Position numbers and translations under genes: made by a program
Shown: positions 26,582 to 36,884 of the stretch, one piece after another
Layout of the letters: each line of letters opens with the position of its first letter
Position numbering within the stretch: the first letter of the stretch is position 1
Assembly: GCF_026151205.1 (NCBI RefSeq)
Contig: NC_087082.1
Coordinates: 14,169,365-14,233,364 of the forward strand
DNA length: 64,000 nt
Reading direction: 5' to 3'
DNA from: Bolinopsis microptera
Taxonomy: Eukaryota; Ctenophora; Tentaculata; Lobata; Bolinopsidae
Notes under the pieces: generated by a model
Seen by the model: only the letters and a program-made list of their open reading frames with translations
Database searches by the model: none
Told to the model about the DNA's origin: nothing

Positions 26582-28366
26582 TCATATGTCTAAGACCATC
26601 CTGAGAATTCTGGCTGATCCAAGCAGAGCTGTCTTCTGGAGATTAGAGATGCTCAGATTGCAGTGGACTGCGTCGAGGTGTTTACGAAAGTTAATGGTGA
26701 TAGTTCCTAATGCGCCTATCACCACAGGGACGATTGTGACCTTTCGTAAATTCCAGTTCTCCTTAATTTCTCTTTTTAGGTCTTGATATTTCAGTATCTT
26801 TTCTTGTTCTCTATCCAGGATCCGGGTATCTCCTGGGACTGCAACGTCAATGATAGTTGCTGCGTTGGTTACCTTGTCTACCAGGAGGAGATCCGGTCTG
26901 CAGTGTTCGATAACGTGGTCCGACTGGACATGGAAGTCCCACAATATCTTGACTTTTTCGTTCTCCAGCACCTTCTCTGCCCGGTGTTCGTACCACCTTT
27001 TACTGCGTGGGAAGCCGTATTCCTTGCACAGACTCCAGTGCAATGCGGCAGCTACTTTGTCATGCCGACACTTATATTCTGTCTGTGAAAGTTTTGGGCA
27101 CCCATTCAGTATGTGGTCTATTGTCTCGTAATGATTTCTGCAGAGTCTGCAGAGGGGAGAAGAGCCAGGTGTTTTGTCAATCCTGTGCTTCACATAATTC
27201 GTCCTAAGTGCTTGGTCTTGGGCTGCTATCAACAATCCTTCTGTCTCCTTCTTCAAGTCTTGTTGAGTGAGCCAGTTCCAAGAGGTTAATGGGTCCGCTA
27301 TACCCATCATCTGCCTTGGGAACTGTCCGTGCATCACTTTAGCAGTCCACTTCTCCTTGTGGATTTCCTCGCGTTGTGTTCGGTCGATATCTTTCTCTAT
27401 CTCTTCACCCAAGAGTATCTTGTCTTTGACAAAGTAGTCGTTCAGAGCAATCAGTTCTGGGTCTCTACTTCTCACCACATAAGTGGTGAGTGCATTCTCC
27501 TCTCTCTTTACGACTTCCTCTATACTATGTAGCCCACGGCCACCCAGTTGACGGCTTACGTATAACCGATCAACATCTCCTTGGGGGTGGTGAGCTCCAT
27601 TTATCCTCATCAGTTTCCGGGTCTTGACATCTGAGGCTTTGGTCTCTCCAGCATTCCATGAGATAATTCCAGCTCCATATCTTATCACAGGTACAGCCCA
27701 GGTGTTAATTGCTTGTATACTATTCCTGCCATGAAGCTGGGATTTTAAAACCTTTTTAACTCTTCTGATATACTCTTTTGTAACCAGTGCTTTCATCTCT
27801 TTGTGCAGTATATCATTGGCTTCTAGTATTCCCAGATATTTATAGCCCTCGTCCTCCAACTCATGGATCTGTTCACCTGTGGGTAGGGAGATGCCTTCGA
27901 AAACGGCTCTTGCTCCCTTCTTCACCTTCACCACGGCACATTTCTCTAGCCCGAATTCCATTTTTATGTCACTGCTGAACTCTGCTGTGGTATTAACCAG
28001 TGTTTGCATTTCGTCTTCACTCTCGGCATACAACTTGAGGTCGTCCATGTATAGCCTATGTGACACTTTCGGTCGACCTCCCTTCTCCAGAGAGTATCCT
28101 ATGTCATGCTTATTCAAAAGAATGGACAGGGGTATAAGACTCATGATAAAGTGAATAGGTGATACTGAGTCTCCTTGGAATAGACCTCTATTAATTTTAA
28201 TTCTCCCAAGGGAAACTTTACCAAGCATCAGGTTAACATACGATTGCTTGAAGGAGGCTTCAAACAGATCTATGATGGATGAAGAGATACCACACATGGT
28301 CAAACAAGACAGAATCCAAGAGTGTGGGACGCTATCATACGCCTTCTTGTAGTCTATAAACGTCAT
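26582..28366 (-). pseudogene. RLE-type LINE pol, C-terminal part: RT palm, zinc knuckle, endonuclease
   Basis: This 594-codon frame has motif A FIDYKKAYDSVPHSW at its very start, motif B GLFQGDSVSP (near residue 60) and motif C RLYMDDLKLYAES (near 105). A CCHC knuckle CRLCRNHYETIDHILNGC lies near 405. The restriction-like endonuclease core RPDLLLVD...IIDVAVP near 490 has the PD-x14-D spacing. All catalytic residues expected of the RT and endonuclease are visible. A single frameshift, between codons for NLFT and MTFIDY, separates it from the upstream frame. Otherwise it is undamaged, so loss of function is recent or could be read through by frameshifting. Confidence 0.9.
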
Positions 28367-30048
28367 GTGAACAGGTTCCGCTTCCTTCGTTTACAGTTCT
28401 TCAGAATGAGTTTGTCTATCATTAACTGTTCTTTACATCCTCTGCTCTTCTTCTTGCACCCTTTCTGCTCAGGGGGGAGGAGTTTTTGCTGGTCTAAATG
28501 GTTGTATATGGAATCTGAGATTAGACCAGTGAACAGTTTCCACATAGCTGATAAGCATGTAATAGGTCTGAAATTGCCTGGGATGGGTCCTTTGGAGTGG
28601 TCCTTTATGAGCAGGTACGTGCGTCCCAATGTCATCCAGTCAGGGATATCAGCGTTGGTTAGGCAACTCATAAGTTGATCTGCAATCCTATTGTGGAGTT
28701 CTTTAAAGTGCTTTATCCAATAAGCATGCAGTCCGTCTGTACCAGGAGAGGACCAATTGGTCATTTTCTTCACTCTATCTGCAACCAGGGTGTTAGTTAT
28801 AACAAACTGTCGCTGTTCATCTGCTGAGGCTAGTGCTGTTCTGACATCCGGTAACCATTCAGCATCACTGTCATGTTCAACCGGCTGCTCCCATATGTTC
28901 TTCCAGAACTTCAAACAAGAATCCTTGTCAGCCTCAGGGTGGGAGATATCCTGTTCTTCAGGGTTTGTTTGAAGGTTTCTGTAGAACTGCCTCTGGTTGT
29001 TTCCAAACAACTTGTTCTGGTGGTATCGTTCGCATCTTTTATTAAATCTCTTTATCTTAGCTGCTTTTGCACGTAGACATTGCTTGAGCTCCTCAATGAT
29101 GCATGATATACCCTTTTTCTTCAACAGGGGGTGACGTCTGTTGAGCCCTTCTAGTATTTTTTGTTTAAGGGTAATACCTTTCTTCTTCTCCTCAAGATAA
29201 GAGATGTCTTTCCTCACCTGGGTAATCTTATCTTCGATTCTTCTTTTCCATAGCGGAGTTTTCCGCTTCTCTGCATTCTTATTTGCAGGTTTTTCACCAA
29301 GTCTTTCGCTGACTAAATGTGCTCCTGCAAGCAATAGAGTCTTGGTTTCAGTGATTGAAGAAGTAGGAATCTCTGCTATACATGAGTTGATGAGAGATGT
29401 TTCCTCCATAAGCTTCTTTCTGTTCACATGTCTCAGGGGCTTGGTTTCTATCACTGAAGGGTCTTCTAAGAGGGTTTTTAGCCGCTCAATGATTGCCTCC
29501 TTGTCAAAATCAGGTACCGTTGCGGTGGGGGTGAGTTCTTCGGCGGCAACAGTTGGGATAGTTGCATCCCTCAACGTCCTGATTGCTTGGGAGACTGTGG
29601 GTAGAGCTTGAGTTGTCGTTGTTGGAGCCTCTTCCACTACGCTAGGTGGAAGAGTACCTCGAATCTCCAATAGTTCTATGTCTGAGAGGAGATTATTATT
29701 TCTGATTGACCTTGCTTGGTCTGCCAATCTTTGTTCTGTACAAGTGAAGAGTCCGGCATCATCCCACAGTGACCGGAGTCTCCTTCTATAACCAGAGCGG
29801 GATGGTTGGCTCTGGTAATACAGCGTCATGAGCTGTATGTTGTCCTCCTTGCTCCACGTGTGACGAGTGGAAGTCTCAGTGCGAGCCTTCCTCTCACGGC
29901 GTGCTGGAGGGGCGATGTTAGGTTGTTGATCCTGCTCTGACCTATTAGTAGGGAGAGTAGGAGAGTTTGAAAAATTTGAGAGAGAATTCATATCATAACT
30001 GGGGGACTTGATATACCCCCTAGAGAGTTGGCAGGGAAAACAGAGCAC
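28363..30048 (-). pseudogene. RLE-type LINE pol, N-terminal part: Myb-like domain and RT fingers
   Basis: This 561-codon frame carries, around residues 60-115, a Myb/SANT-like DNA-binding segment (HTWSKEDNIQLMTLYYQ ... RSLWDD). A Ser/Thr/Glu linker and a basic region (KNAEKRKTPLWKRRIEDK) follow, then RT motifs: WSSPGTDGLHAYWIKHF, GNFRPITCLSAMWKLF and LLPPEQKGCKKKSRGC. It stops (TGA) immediately before RT motif A; the rest of the RT is in the next frame. The stop and the next ATG overlap as ATGA. In R2/R4/NeSL elements N-terminal Myb or zinc-finger domains choose the target DNA. The initiating Met is uncertain; a second Met lies 19 codons in. Confidence 0.85.
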
Positions 30049-30309
30049 TGAGCGTTGCCCCGCGTCGCCCAGCTTCCCAGGTAGCTACCTCCTGGCTAGT
30101 AGACCCGTTAGTAACCATTTAACCCATGGCCACACATCCTTTTGTCACGAGTCCACAACTTAAGATTGGGGGACATCTGCGGGTCAGTCCATGCCCGGAA
30201 GGAAAACCACTAGGTGTCAATTGCACCTAGTCAAGAAACCAAGAGCTAGAGCAGAAGGATAAAAGATTTTCACCAACGAGAGGCAAGAAAGGGAATTAAC
30301 CGGGGGACA

Positions 30310-30712
30310 AGTAACATCAAATACAAGGATATATATAACATAATTTCAATTACAATGTAATTACTAATACAATGGGTATGGTAAATGGTAACACTATAAA
30401 TAGTAATTATTTACTAAGGATGGAGAATCTTTCAGTACTGACAGTCTATGCTGCTATGATAACGAATAAATATATAATAAGGGGATAAATCTTAAAATAC
30501 TGCTGTTTCAGTCACAGATACTTTTCTTGGTTTTTCCATTTTGTGCTTTTTTTTGTCTTTTTTGTTTTTAACTTTTTTTTGTAATTTTCTTTCTTTTTTT
30601 TTGTTCCTTCCTAAACATTATTATTATTATTATTATCTACTGACTCTTTCAATCTTTAATTTGTAAATGTTTCTACTGAAAAATGCATGTAACTCCTTAA
30701 TCTTTAAAATGT
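30310..30712. other. Spacer between the RLE LINE and the hAT composite
   Basis: AT-rich, with T-runs (30,540-30,600) and a (TTA)n tract at 30,620-30,637. Nothing coding. Confidence 0.4.
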
Positions 30713-30730
30713 GTTTAGAACAGGAGGTGA

Positions 30731-31012
30731 CCGGGACATGATTTTAGGCCTGACCGGGACCAGGACCGGGACCGGGATACAAAATGTGACTTGACCGGGA
30801 CCGGGACTGAGATTATCAATTTACCGTGACCGGGACCGGGACCGGGACCAATAATTTCTGGGATTTCTATCTTACCGGGACTGGGACCGGGACCAACAAT
30901 CCAATTTTACCGGGATGACCGGGATGACCGGGATTTGACCAGGATGACCGGGATGACCGGGATTTGACCGGGATGACCGGGATTTGACCAGGATGACCGG
31001 GATGACCGGGAC
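30731..31012. repeat. Subterminal ACCGGG / GATGACCGG array (left)
   Basis: Irregular repeats of GGGACCGGGACC followed by GATGACCGGGATTTGACC units. The counterpart at 42,592-42,830 is near the other end of the hAT-type element. Arrays like this near termini commonly hold transposase sites, an inference here. Confidence 0.85.
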
Positions 31013-31092
31013 CAAAACTGGTATTCTCATATTGAAAGCTGCAACTTTCATTTACATTATAATTGAACAATTTGAATAAGTAATAACTAGAA

Positions 31093-31663
31093 TACGGGTA
31101 TATGACCCCCAGAATATAGGTCGTTTTTTGAGCACTTAGAAACAGGTGTTAAAACTACTTCTAAGCATGTTTAGGGCTGTAAATATGTACATAATAACCC
31201 TTTAAATGTTTCTTGGGTAGTTGAAAATAATTATTAGGTTTTTAAGTGTACTTTTTTTTCACCTGTAAAAATACCATTTTTTAACAGGGCCCCCAGAATA
31301 TAGGTCCAAACATCTGTTCCTAAGTTGTTCTAAAATTGTCACAGACAGTTATATGCAGTCAGAATATGTTGCTGAGACTGTATTGATGATGCCAATGGCT
31401 CCAGATACTAAATTGAAATGGTTTAGAGTATACTTAATAGCAAAAAATCAAAAACTACGGCCCCCAGAATATAGGTATGCAAAAATCGTCCTCAAATACT
31501 CCACCTTCATACATTTTGATGATGCCATCTCTTCAGCATATGTTCTTTAACTGTTTCTCATCACTACCCCACATTCCTTAATGCTCAGGGTGACAGAGAA
31601 AATGCAGAATCTTGGTCGCTTTTTTTTTTTTTAAACCTATATTCTGGGGGCCATATACCCGTA
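31093..31663. mobile_element. TA-flanked MITE (Tc1/mariner-like ends)
   Basis: The ends TACGGGTATATGACCCCC (31,093) and GGGGGCCATATACCCGTA (to 31,663) are inverted with one mismatch over about 29 bp and end in TA, compatible with a TA target duplication. The motif CCCCCAGAATATAGGT also occurs internally at about 31,291 and 31,461. An open frame inside (31,353-31,550) has no recognisable domain. Confidence 0.75.
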
Positions 31664-31766
31664 ATGAGTAAAATCTTTAATTTTACTTGTTAAAAAGCTT
31701 TCATGCACTCATTTAGTAGGGATCTTAACTAAATACTTAAATAAGATTGAAGGAGTGTCCCTAGAT

Positions 31767-32657
31767 ATGATTGAGGGGGGCTGTTTTTATCTGTATCAAT
31801 ACAATGCTATGGACAAGAGACTTGAAAAGTTAGAGGATATAATGAGCAGCATAAACGAAAAACAACATGAAACTGCTACCTCCCTTAAAGCCTTTGAAGC
31901 AGATGTCACTGCAATTAAGAACAAAGTAGATGACTCTAAGGCCTGCCTACAGTCTCTCCAGCTTAATGACCGCACCACCCCATCCAGAAAAAAGCCATCG
32001 CCTCATCCTCAAAACCAGAACCACCCAACCCACAGCCCTAGTAGACAAACACGAAAACCAAAAAAGGTTCTACTCCTACATGACTCCCAGATGAACAACT
32101 TTCTACCTGAGTCATTTTCCTCTGGGTTCAAGGTGGAAAAAATGAAAGTAGGCTCTTATACTGACATGATAAAAGACCACTGTATGAGAGATGTCATTAA
32201 ACAGCCAGAGGTCGACTGTTACATTCTCCAGCTTGGAGTCAATGACTACAGATACAGAACCTGCTCTGTTAATAAAGCGATTGAGGATGCAAAATCAGTC
32301 ATCGATAAACTCCTCTCGAGCTCCAGTGCAAAGGTTGTCATCTCCCTACCCACCCCAACCCCTGGATTAATCAGTGAACTTACCAACCAATTTGTCTCAG
32401 AAATAACCCAATTTGTCTCAGCTAAAAGAGGGTTAAGTGACTTTTACCGCCGCCTATATACTGTAAACAATACTGGAAACTTTTCCCGTGCCATCTCTGC
32501 TGCTGAGTCATCCCAAGACTCTCCTAACCCGTTGAAGGAGGACCAACTTCATGTCTCAGAGTATGGTTTGAAAAAACTTTGTTTGAATATTAAACTTGGC
32601 CTATACCGTGCCTTTGGTATGAGATCCCATAGAAAGCAGCCCCCTACAGAGCGTTAG
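31767..32657 (+). CDS. LINE ORF1 with coiled coil and SGNH-type esterase domain
   Basis: 296 codons from the first ATG; a second ATG lies 14 codons in. An N-terminal heptad region (DKRLEKLEDIMSSINEKQ) forms a probable coiled coil to about residue 70, followed by a basic Pro/Lys linker. The SGNH/GDSL hydrolase blocks are VLLLHDSQM (nucleophile Ser, near 103), LQLGVNDYR (block III Gly-Asn-Asp, near 156) and EDQLHVSEYG (block V Asp-x-x-His, near 260). Esterase ORF1s occur in CR1-clade LINEs, where the domain may act at membranes or in RNP assembly (family knowledge, role unsettled). All catalytic residues are present. ORF2 starts 52 bp after the stop. Confidence 0.88.
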   Translation: MIEGGCFYLYQYNAMDKRLEKLEDIMSSINEKQHETATSLKAFEADVTAIKNKVDDSKACLQSLQLNDRTTPSRKKPSPHPQNQNHPTHSPSRQTRKPKKVLLLHDSQMNNFLPESFSSGFKVEKMKVGSYTDMIKDHCMRDVIKQPEVDCYILQLGVNDYRYRTCSVNKAIEDAKSVIDKLLSSSSAKVVISLPTPTPGLISELTNQFVSEITQFVSAKRGLSDFYRRLYTVNNTGNFSRAISAAESSQDSPNPLKEDQLHVSEYGLKKLCLNIKLGLYRAFGMRSHRKQPPTER

Positions 32658-32709
32658 ATTAACCCTAAAATTCAAGAAAAAACAAGTATCACGAGATCAA
32701 GTCGCTGTG

Positions 32710-35700
32710 ATGTCCTGGAACATCCAGGACAGCACAGGAGACGGGTCTAACAAATTTGAAAATAGCGAATTTTTGTCAATCCTCAAACAAGCTAACATTC
32801 TTTGTCTTCAAGAAACAAAGAAGCAAGTTAAGATTGAAGGATACCTCTCTTTTAATAGCAACCGCAAAAATTCACGCTCAGGAGGGGTCTGCATTCTTGC
32901 TGAAAATGACCTAAGAAAAGGTGTCTCTAGTGTGCTTTGTAATGAATCTGATGACATTATTGTTGTTAAACTGGACAAGAACTTTTTTAAACTTGATTTT
33001 GACCTATTTTTGGTATGTTATTATATTAGCCCTGCATACTCGTCCTATGTCAAGAAGAATCCAGATTATACTGCTAATACCTTCTCTGCTCTTGACTGTA
33101 TCTGTATCAGACTACGTCAAAAGGGAGAAGTTATTATGTGTGGCGATGCAAATGCAAGAACTGGAAAACTCCCAGACTATATCCTTTCCTGTAATGCACC
33201 TGCCATCCATGACATCTATAACGACATTGGACTCGAGCACGACATAGAAGAACCAAGAAACAATTCTGACCTTACAATATCTGAACCCCACTGCCAACAC
33301 TTCCTTGACATGGTTATCAATAACCAACTCAAAATTCTTAATGGTCGTACCCTTGGGGACACCACTGGAAAAATGACCTGTCACAAATACAATGGAAGCA
33401 GTGTGGTTGACTATTTTGTAATCACCTCATGGGCAAGAGATCATGTAAACTCTCTCCAAGTAAAAGAGTTTACATCATACTCTGATCATTGTCCATTAGT
33501 CTTGAAACTCACTACATTTGAACCATTTGTCGCAAACTTCCAGCTCCCAGACTTTTCTAACTTACCTTGTGGCTATAAGTGGGACAGCAACACCTCCCAT
33601 TCACTATTTAAAAAAGCCCTTACCTCGCCCGAAATTATCAACAATCTGGAAAGCATTGTGACAAATGAATTTAGCAGTACTCTGGAGGGCAATCACGAAC
33701 TGAACGATGCAGTCATAAAATGTCTCCACAGTGCTGCTGATATAGCCTTAAAAGTGAAAAAGCCTCCCAAAAATTCTGCCCGTAAAAAATGGTTCGACCC
33801 ACAAGTCAACTCCTCGCGGCGGAACCTTAATAGGCTAGCAAATCGGCTTGGTAGTAAGCACTGTAACAGTATCCTCAGACTAGAATATTTTAAGCAACGC
33901 AACAAGCATAGCAATTTTGTAAACAGTAAGAAAGTAGCTTTCCTTAAGAAGTTAAATGAAGCTATAGAAGAAGGTCACATACTCGACTGGAAAAAATTTA
34001 AACGGCTTAAACAAGAACATGACACTAGCCCCTTACTTGACAAATTTGATTTAGCTAGCTTCCATGACTTCTTTGCATCCCTTTATAAAAAACCAGACCA
34101 GGAGCCAGATCTCACTCACCACAATCACAAACATTACCCTGAACCACCAGATCTGGATATCCTAAATAAGCTCATGTCAGAATCTGAAGTGACCTCTGCC
34201 ATCAAAAATCTCAAAAAAGGTAAAAGTTGCTCAAACGACTTGATATCCAACGAGATGCTTCAGAGCGTAACTCCGCTTTGTCTCAAAGCCATCCTCAAAA
34301 ACTTCAACCACTCACTGGTCTCCGGTTACTATCCATGGCACACCAGCATCATTACTCCTATTTACAAGTCTGGCAACCCTTTCAGCCCGGACAACTACAG
34401 AGCAATAGCTGTTGGTAGCTGTATGGGTAAACTGTTCTCTAGCATCTTACTTGAGCGTCTCCTGCACTTCAAAAAGCTCTACTGCCCTGACCCAAAAGAA
34501 CAACTAGGGTTCTCGAAGGGTGCTCAAACAAATGACCACGTTTTTACCCTTAAGACAGTCATTGACAAATATACCAAGGTTAAAAAAGCTCGTCTCTATG
34601 CATGCTTTGTTGATCTAAGAAAGGCCTTTGACACTGTATGTAGGGACCTCCTTCTGCACAAAATCACATGCCTTGGAATAACTGGAAACTTCTTCAATTG
34701 CCTAAGTGATATGTATAGAAACTCAATAGCTCATATAAAAATCTCCAAACTCTTGTCCCCTAATATTGACATTGGAAAAGGAACAGAGCAGGGACACCCT
34801 CTATCACCGGACCTTTTTAAAATCTATATCAACGACTTGTCATCTCTCCTGAAATCTGTTGGTGATTATCCTATTCTAGCTGACGTCCTAATATCACATC
34901 TGCTCTGGGCTGACGATCTTGTCCTACTTGCCCTAAGTCCCAAGGCCTTGCAAGACAATATAAACATCCTATTCGACTTCTGTAACTCTATGGGCCTTGA
35001 AGTAAACATTAAAAAAACCAAGATTCTCATATTCTGCCCTCCTAAAAGAAAACAATCCTATGAAACATTCATTTTGGGAGGCCAGCCCATCCAACACACC
35101 GACAAATACTGCTATCTTGGCATTATATTCCACAGAAATGGATCTTTTACAGCAGCAAATACTGAACTGAGGGCCAAGGCTCTCCGTGCTCTCTATGGCC
35201 TCAAAGGCAATATCGTCAAAGATGCCCTCTCTCACCGTTCTCTAAACATTCTATTTGACTCTCTAATAAAACCGATACTGCTGTATGGCTGCCAAATCTT
35301 ATGTCCTCACTCAAAAACCATGAGATACCTCTCCAAAACAGATAGCAAAGCCAACCCCCAGCATACTCTCAGGTACATCTCACAAGACCACTATGAAAGA
35401 TTCCACCTTAAGTTTATCAAGTGGTCCTTGTCTGTCCATTCAAAAGCATCAAATATAGGCTGCTGGGGCGAAAGTGGGCGCCACCCCCTCTTCTTTGAAG
35501 CCTGCAAACTTGCAATAGATTTCTATACTCGCCTTGAAAGCACTGAAAATGAACTTCTCTCCGCTGCATTTCACGAGCAGATTATGCTGGGCCTTCCTTG
35601 GTACACCAACATCTCTAATCTTCTCACCAAATATAACTTCCCCCACTCATCCTCTTCAAAATCCAAGCTCTCTACCCAAATCAGTCACAACATGAGGGAA

Positions 35701-36198
35701 GAATTTGTGGATACCTGGAAATCTGCCAAGGCATCCTCACCTAAATTAGAATTCTACAATCAAATTAAACATGATTTTGAACCAGAAACATACTTAGGAG
35801 TGGTTAAGATCCCCGATGCTCGGAAAAGCTTAACAAGGTTTCGTATTAGCTGCCACAATCTTTACATTGAGAGGGGCCGTTACGAAACCCCCCTAGTACC
35901 AAGAGAACATCGATGGTGCACTTTTTGCTTTTTCAGCAAGGGGCTTAAGCCTATTGAGGACGAAATTCATGTTCTAACTGACTGTTTACTCTACTCCTCA
36001 GTTAGAGAAAAATTTAACTTCCATCCCAAAAATATTACTGACCTAGCCGGTTTGCTATCCGATAAAACACTAGACCCTACAAAATTTACTGCCACAGCAA
36101 GAGCAATCCATTCAATTCTCTCTGTGAACGAAAATTTTACAGCCTACTATAAGAGCCCAGATTTCCACTCAAATACTGGCCAATGCATAATGCTATAG
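32710..36198 (+). CDS. LINE ORF2: AP-type endonuclease and reverse transcriptase
   Basis: About 1,162 codons without interruption. The AP endonuclease spans residues 1-265: MSWNIQD, CLQETK (catalytic Glu), GDANART, YSDHCPL (catalytic His). The RT core: NYRAIAVGSCMGKLF (near 563), FVDLRKAFDTV (motif A, near 633), GTEQGHPLSPDLF (motif B, near 692), LWADDLVLLA (motif C; Trp replaces the usual Tyr before Ala-Asp-Asp). The C-terminus carries CTFC ... EIHVLTDC, a zinc-binding-like element common in this clade. The endonuclease nicks target DNA and the RT copies the element RNA from the nick. The start is the ATG at 32,710. Confidence 0.93.
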   Translation: MSWNIQDSTGDGSNKFENSEFLSILKQANILCLQETKKQVKIEGYLSFNSNRKNSRSGGVCILAENDLRKGVSSVLCNESDDIIVVKLDKNFFKLDFDLFLVCYYISPAYSSYVKKNPDYTANTFSALDCICIRLRQKGEVIMCGDANARTGKLPDYILSCNAPAIHDIYNDIGLEHDIEEPRNNSDLTISEPHCQHFLDMVINNQLKILNGRTLGDTTGKMTCHKYNGSSVVDYFVITSWARDHVNSLQVKEFTSYSDHCPLVLKLTTFEPFVANFQLPDFSNLPCGYKWDSNTSHSLFKKALTSPEIINNLESIVTNEFSSTLEGNHELNDAVIKCLHSAADIALKVKKPPKNSARKKWFDPQVNSSRRNLNRLANRLGSKHCNSILRLEYFKQRNKHSNFVNSKKVAFLKKLNEAIEEGHILDWKKFKRLKQEHDTSPLLDKFDLASFHDFFASLYKKPDQEPDLTHHNHKHYPEPPDLDILNKLMSESEVTSAIKNLKKGKSCSNDLISNEMLQSVTPLCLKAILKNFNHSLVSGYYPWHTSIITPIYKSGNPFSPDNYRAIAVGSCMGKLFSSILLERLLHFKKLYCPDPKEQLGFSKGAQTNDHVFTLKTVIDKYTKVKKARLYACFVDLRKAFDTVCRDLLLHKITCLGITGNFFNCLSDMYRNSIAHIKISKLLSPNIDIGKGTEQGHPLSPDLFKIYINDLSSLLKSVGDYPILADVLISHLLWADDLVLLALSPKALQDNINILFDFCNSMGLEVNIKKTKILIFCPPKRKQSYETFILGGQPIQHTDKYCYLGIIFHRNGSFTAANTELRAKALRALYGLKGNIVKDALSHRSLNILFDSLIKPILLYGCQILCPHSKTMRYLSKTDSKANPQHTLRYISQDHYERFHLKFIKWSLSVHSKASNIGCWGESGRHPLFFEACKLAIDFYTRLESTENELLSAAFHEQIMLGLPWYTNISNLLTKYNFPHSSSSKSKLSTQISHNMREEFVDTWKSAKASSPKLEFYNQIKHDFEPETYLGVVKIPDARKSLTRFRISCHNLYIERGRYETPLVPREHRWCTFCFFSKGLKPIEDEIHVLTDCLLYSSVREKFNFHPKNITDLAGLLSDKTLDPTKFTATARAIHSILSVNENFTAYYKSPDFHSNTGQCIML

Positions 36199-36329
36199 GA
36201 CCTCAAAAATAGTATTATATTAAACATTTCTATTTTATCCCTACACATCTGTAAATAACTAGAATTGTGTAACCTTAAATTATTTCAGAATTATAACTAT
36301 TGTGAATTCAATAAAATAATTATCACTTT

Positions 36330-36360
36330 TGTATCCTTGTATCCTTGTATCCTTGTATCC
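36330..36360 (+). repeat. LINE 3' tail of four TTGTATCC units
   Basis: Four tandem 8-mers close the 3' UTR of the CR1-like LINE. Such tails serve as the template-recognition end in CR1/L2 reverse transcription (family knowledge). Confidence 0.85.
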
Positions 36361-36389
36361 TACAATGTGCACCTCAATGACTGTAAATC

Positions 36390-36800
36390 AGACATTTTTG
36401 GCCGCCAAATTTTTTTAAAGGCCTAACTCAAAATTCTGTCCCAAAACTTAAGGTCATGAGACAATTCTATGTTGATTCTGAAAATTTCATGTGAAAATAT
36501 TGAAACCCTATTGAGTTCTATTGTTTTGAGCGAAGTCAGTTTGAGATATGGGCAATTTTGTTCATTTTTTGCGATTATTTGAACACAGAATCCACAGTTA
36601 GGTAGATATTGAGCTGATAATCATAGAGAATGTGTAATATATGCTTACCTTCCATATAAAGTTGGTTTCATTCAAAAATATTGATATTTGACCAATTTAT
36701 GGACCAAAATCGATCAAATTTGGTGCATATGCCCAAATATGGGCATATGGTTTTTGTTTTTATCCCATAACTCGGCCAATTTTTATCCAATTTTGATAAA
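36390..36800 (+). repeat. Dispersed repeat A, copy 2
   Basis: The inverse of 21,540-21,985. Shared segments include GGCCGCCAAATTTTTTTAAA, CTAACTCAAAATTCTGTCCC and ATTTGACCAATTTATGG. It lies directly downstream of the LINE tail inside the hAT composite. No ORF. Confidence 0.85.
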
Positions 36801-36884
36801 ACTTGATATGTGGGTTCAGGAGACTAGTAGCTACAAGTAGAGCATCCCAAAGCATGGTTTTGGGCATGTTCAGGGTTTTTGACC

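Larger units (their letters stand above)
25800..30310 (-). mobile_element. R2/R4/NeSL-type LINE with restriction-like endonuclease
   Basis: A minus-strand element whose two coding pieces (28,363-30,048 and 26,582-28,366) are one pol ORF split by a frameshift. The 3' UTR (25,800-26,581) contains four copies of a roughly 170-bp unit marked by ACAGGGCTTGC (25,951, 26,119, 26,283, 26,461). It ends in two consecutive hairpins at 25,815-25,895. The 5' leader (30,049-30,310) also contains inverted repeats (CTAGGTG/CACCTAG; GGTAGCTACC). Exact ends and target duplication were not found; site specificity is unknown. Confidence 0.75.
31664..36360 (+). mobile_element. Intact CR1-like LINE (esterase ORF1, APE-RT ORF2)
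   Basis: Two uninterrupted frames (31,767-32,657 and 32,710-36,198) separated by 52 bp are followed by a 3' UTR of about 160 bp. It ends in four direct copies of an 8-mer (TTGTATCC), the microsatellite-like tail typical of CR1/L2-type elements that prime by 3'-tail pairing. The 5' end is not sharply defined; it abuts the right end of the MITE at 31,663. I could not find a target duplication. Intact frames make recent mobility plausible. Confidence 0.85.

Noticed and set aside
26586..29611. Several plus-strand frames of 60-135 codons across 26.6-29.6 kb
   Set aside because: Antisense shadows of the minus-strand LINE pol gene.
31353..31550. 65-codon frame inside the TA-flanked MITE as a transposase remnant
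   Set aside because: No DDE/D motif or helix-turn-helix; too short to support.
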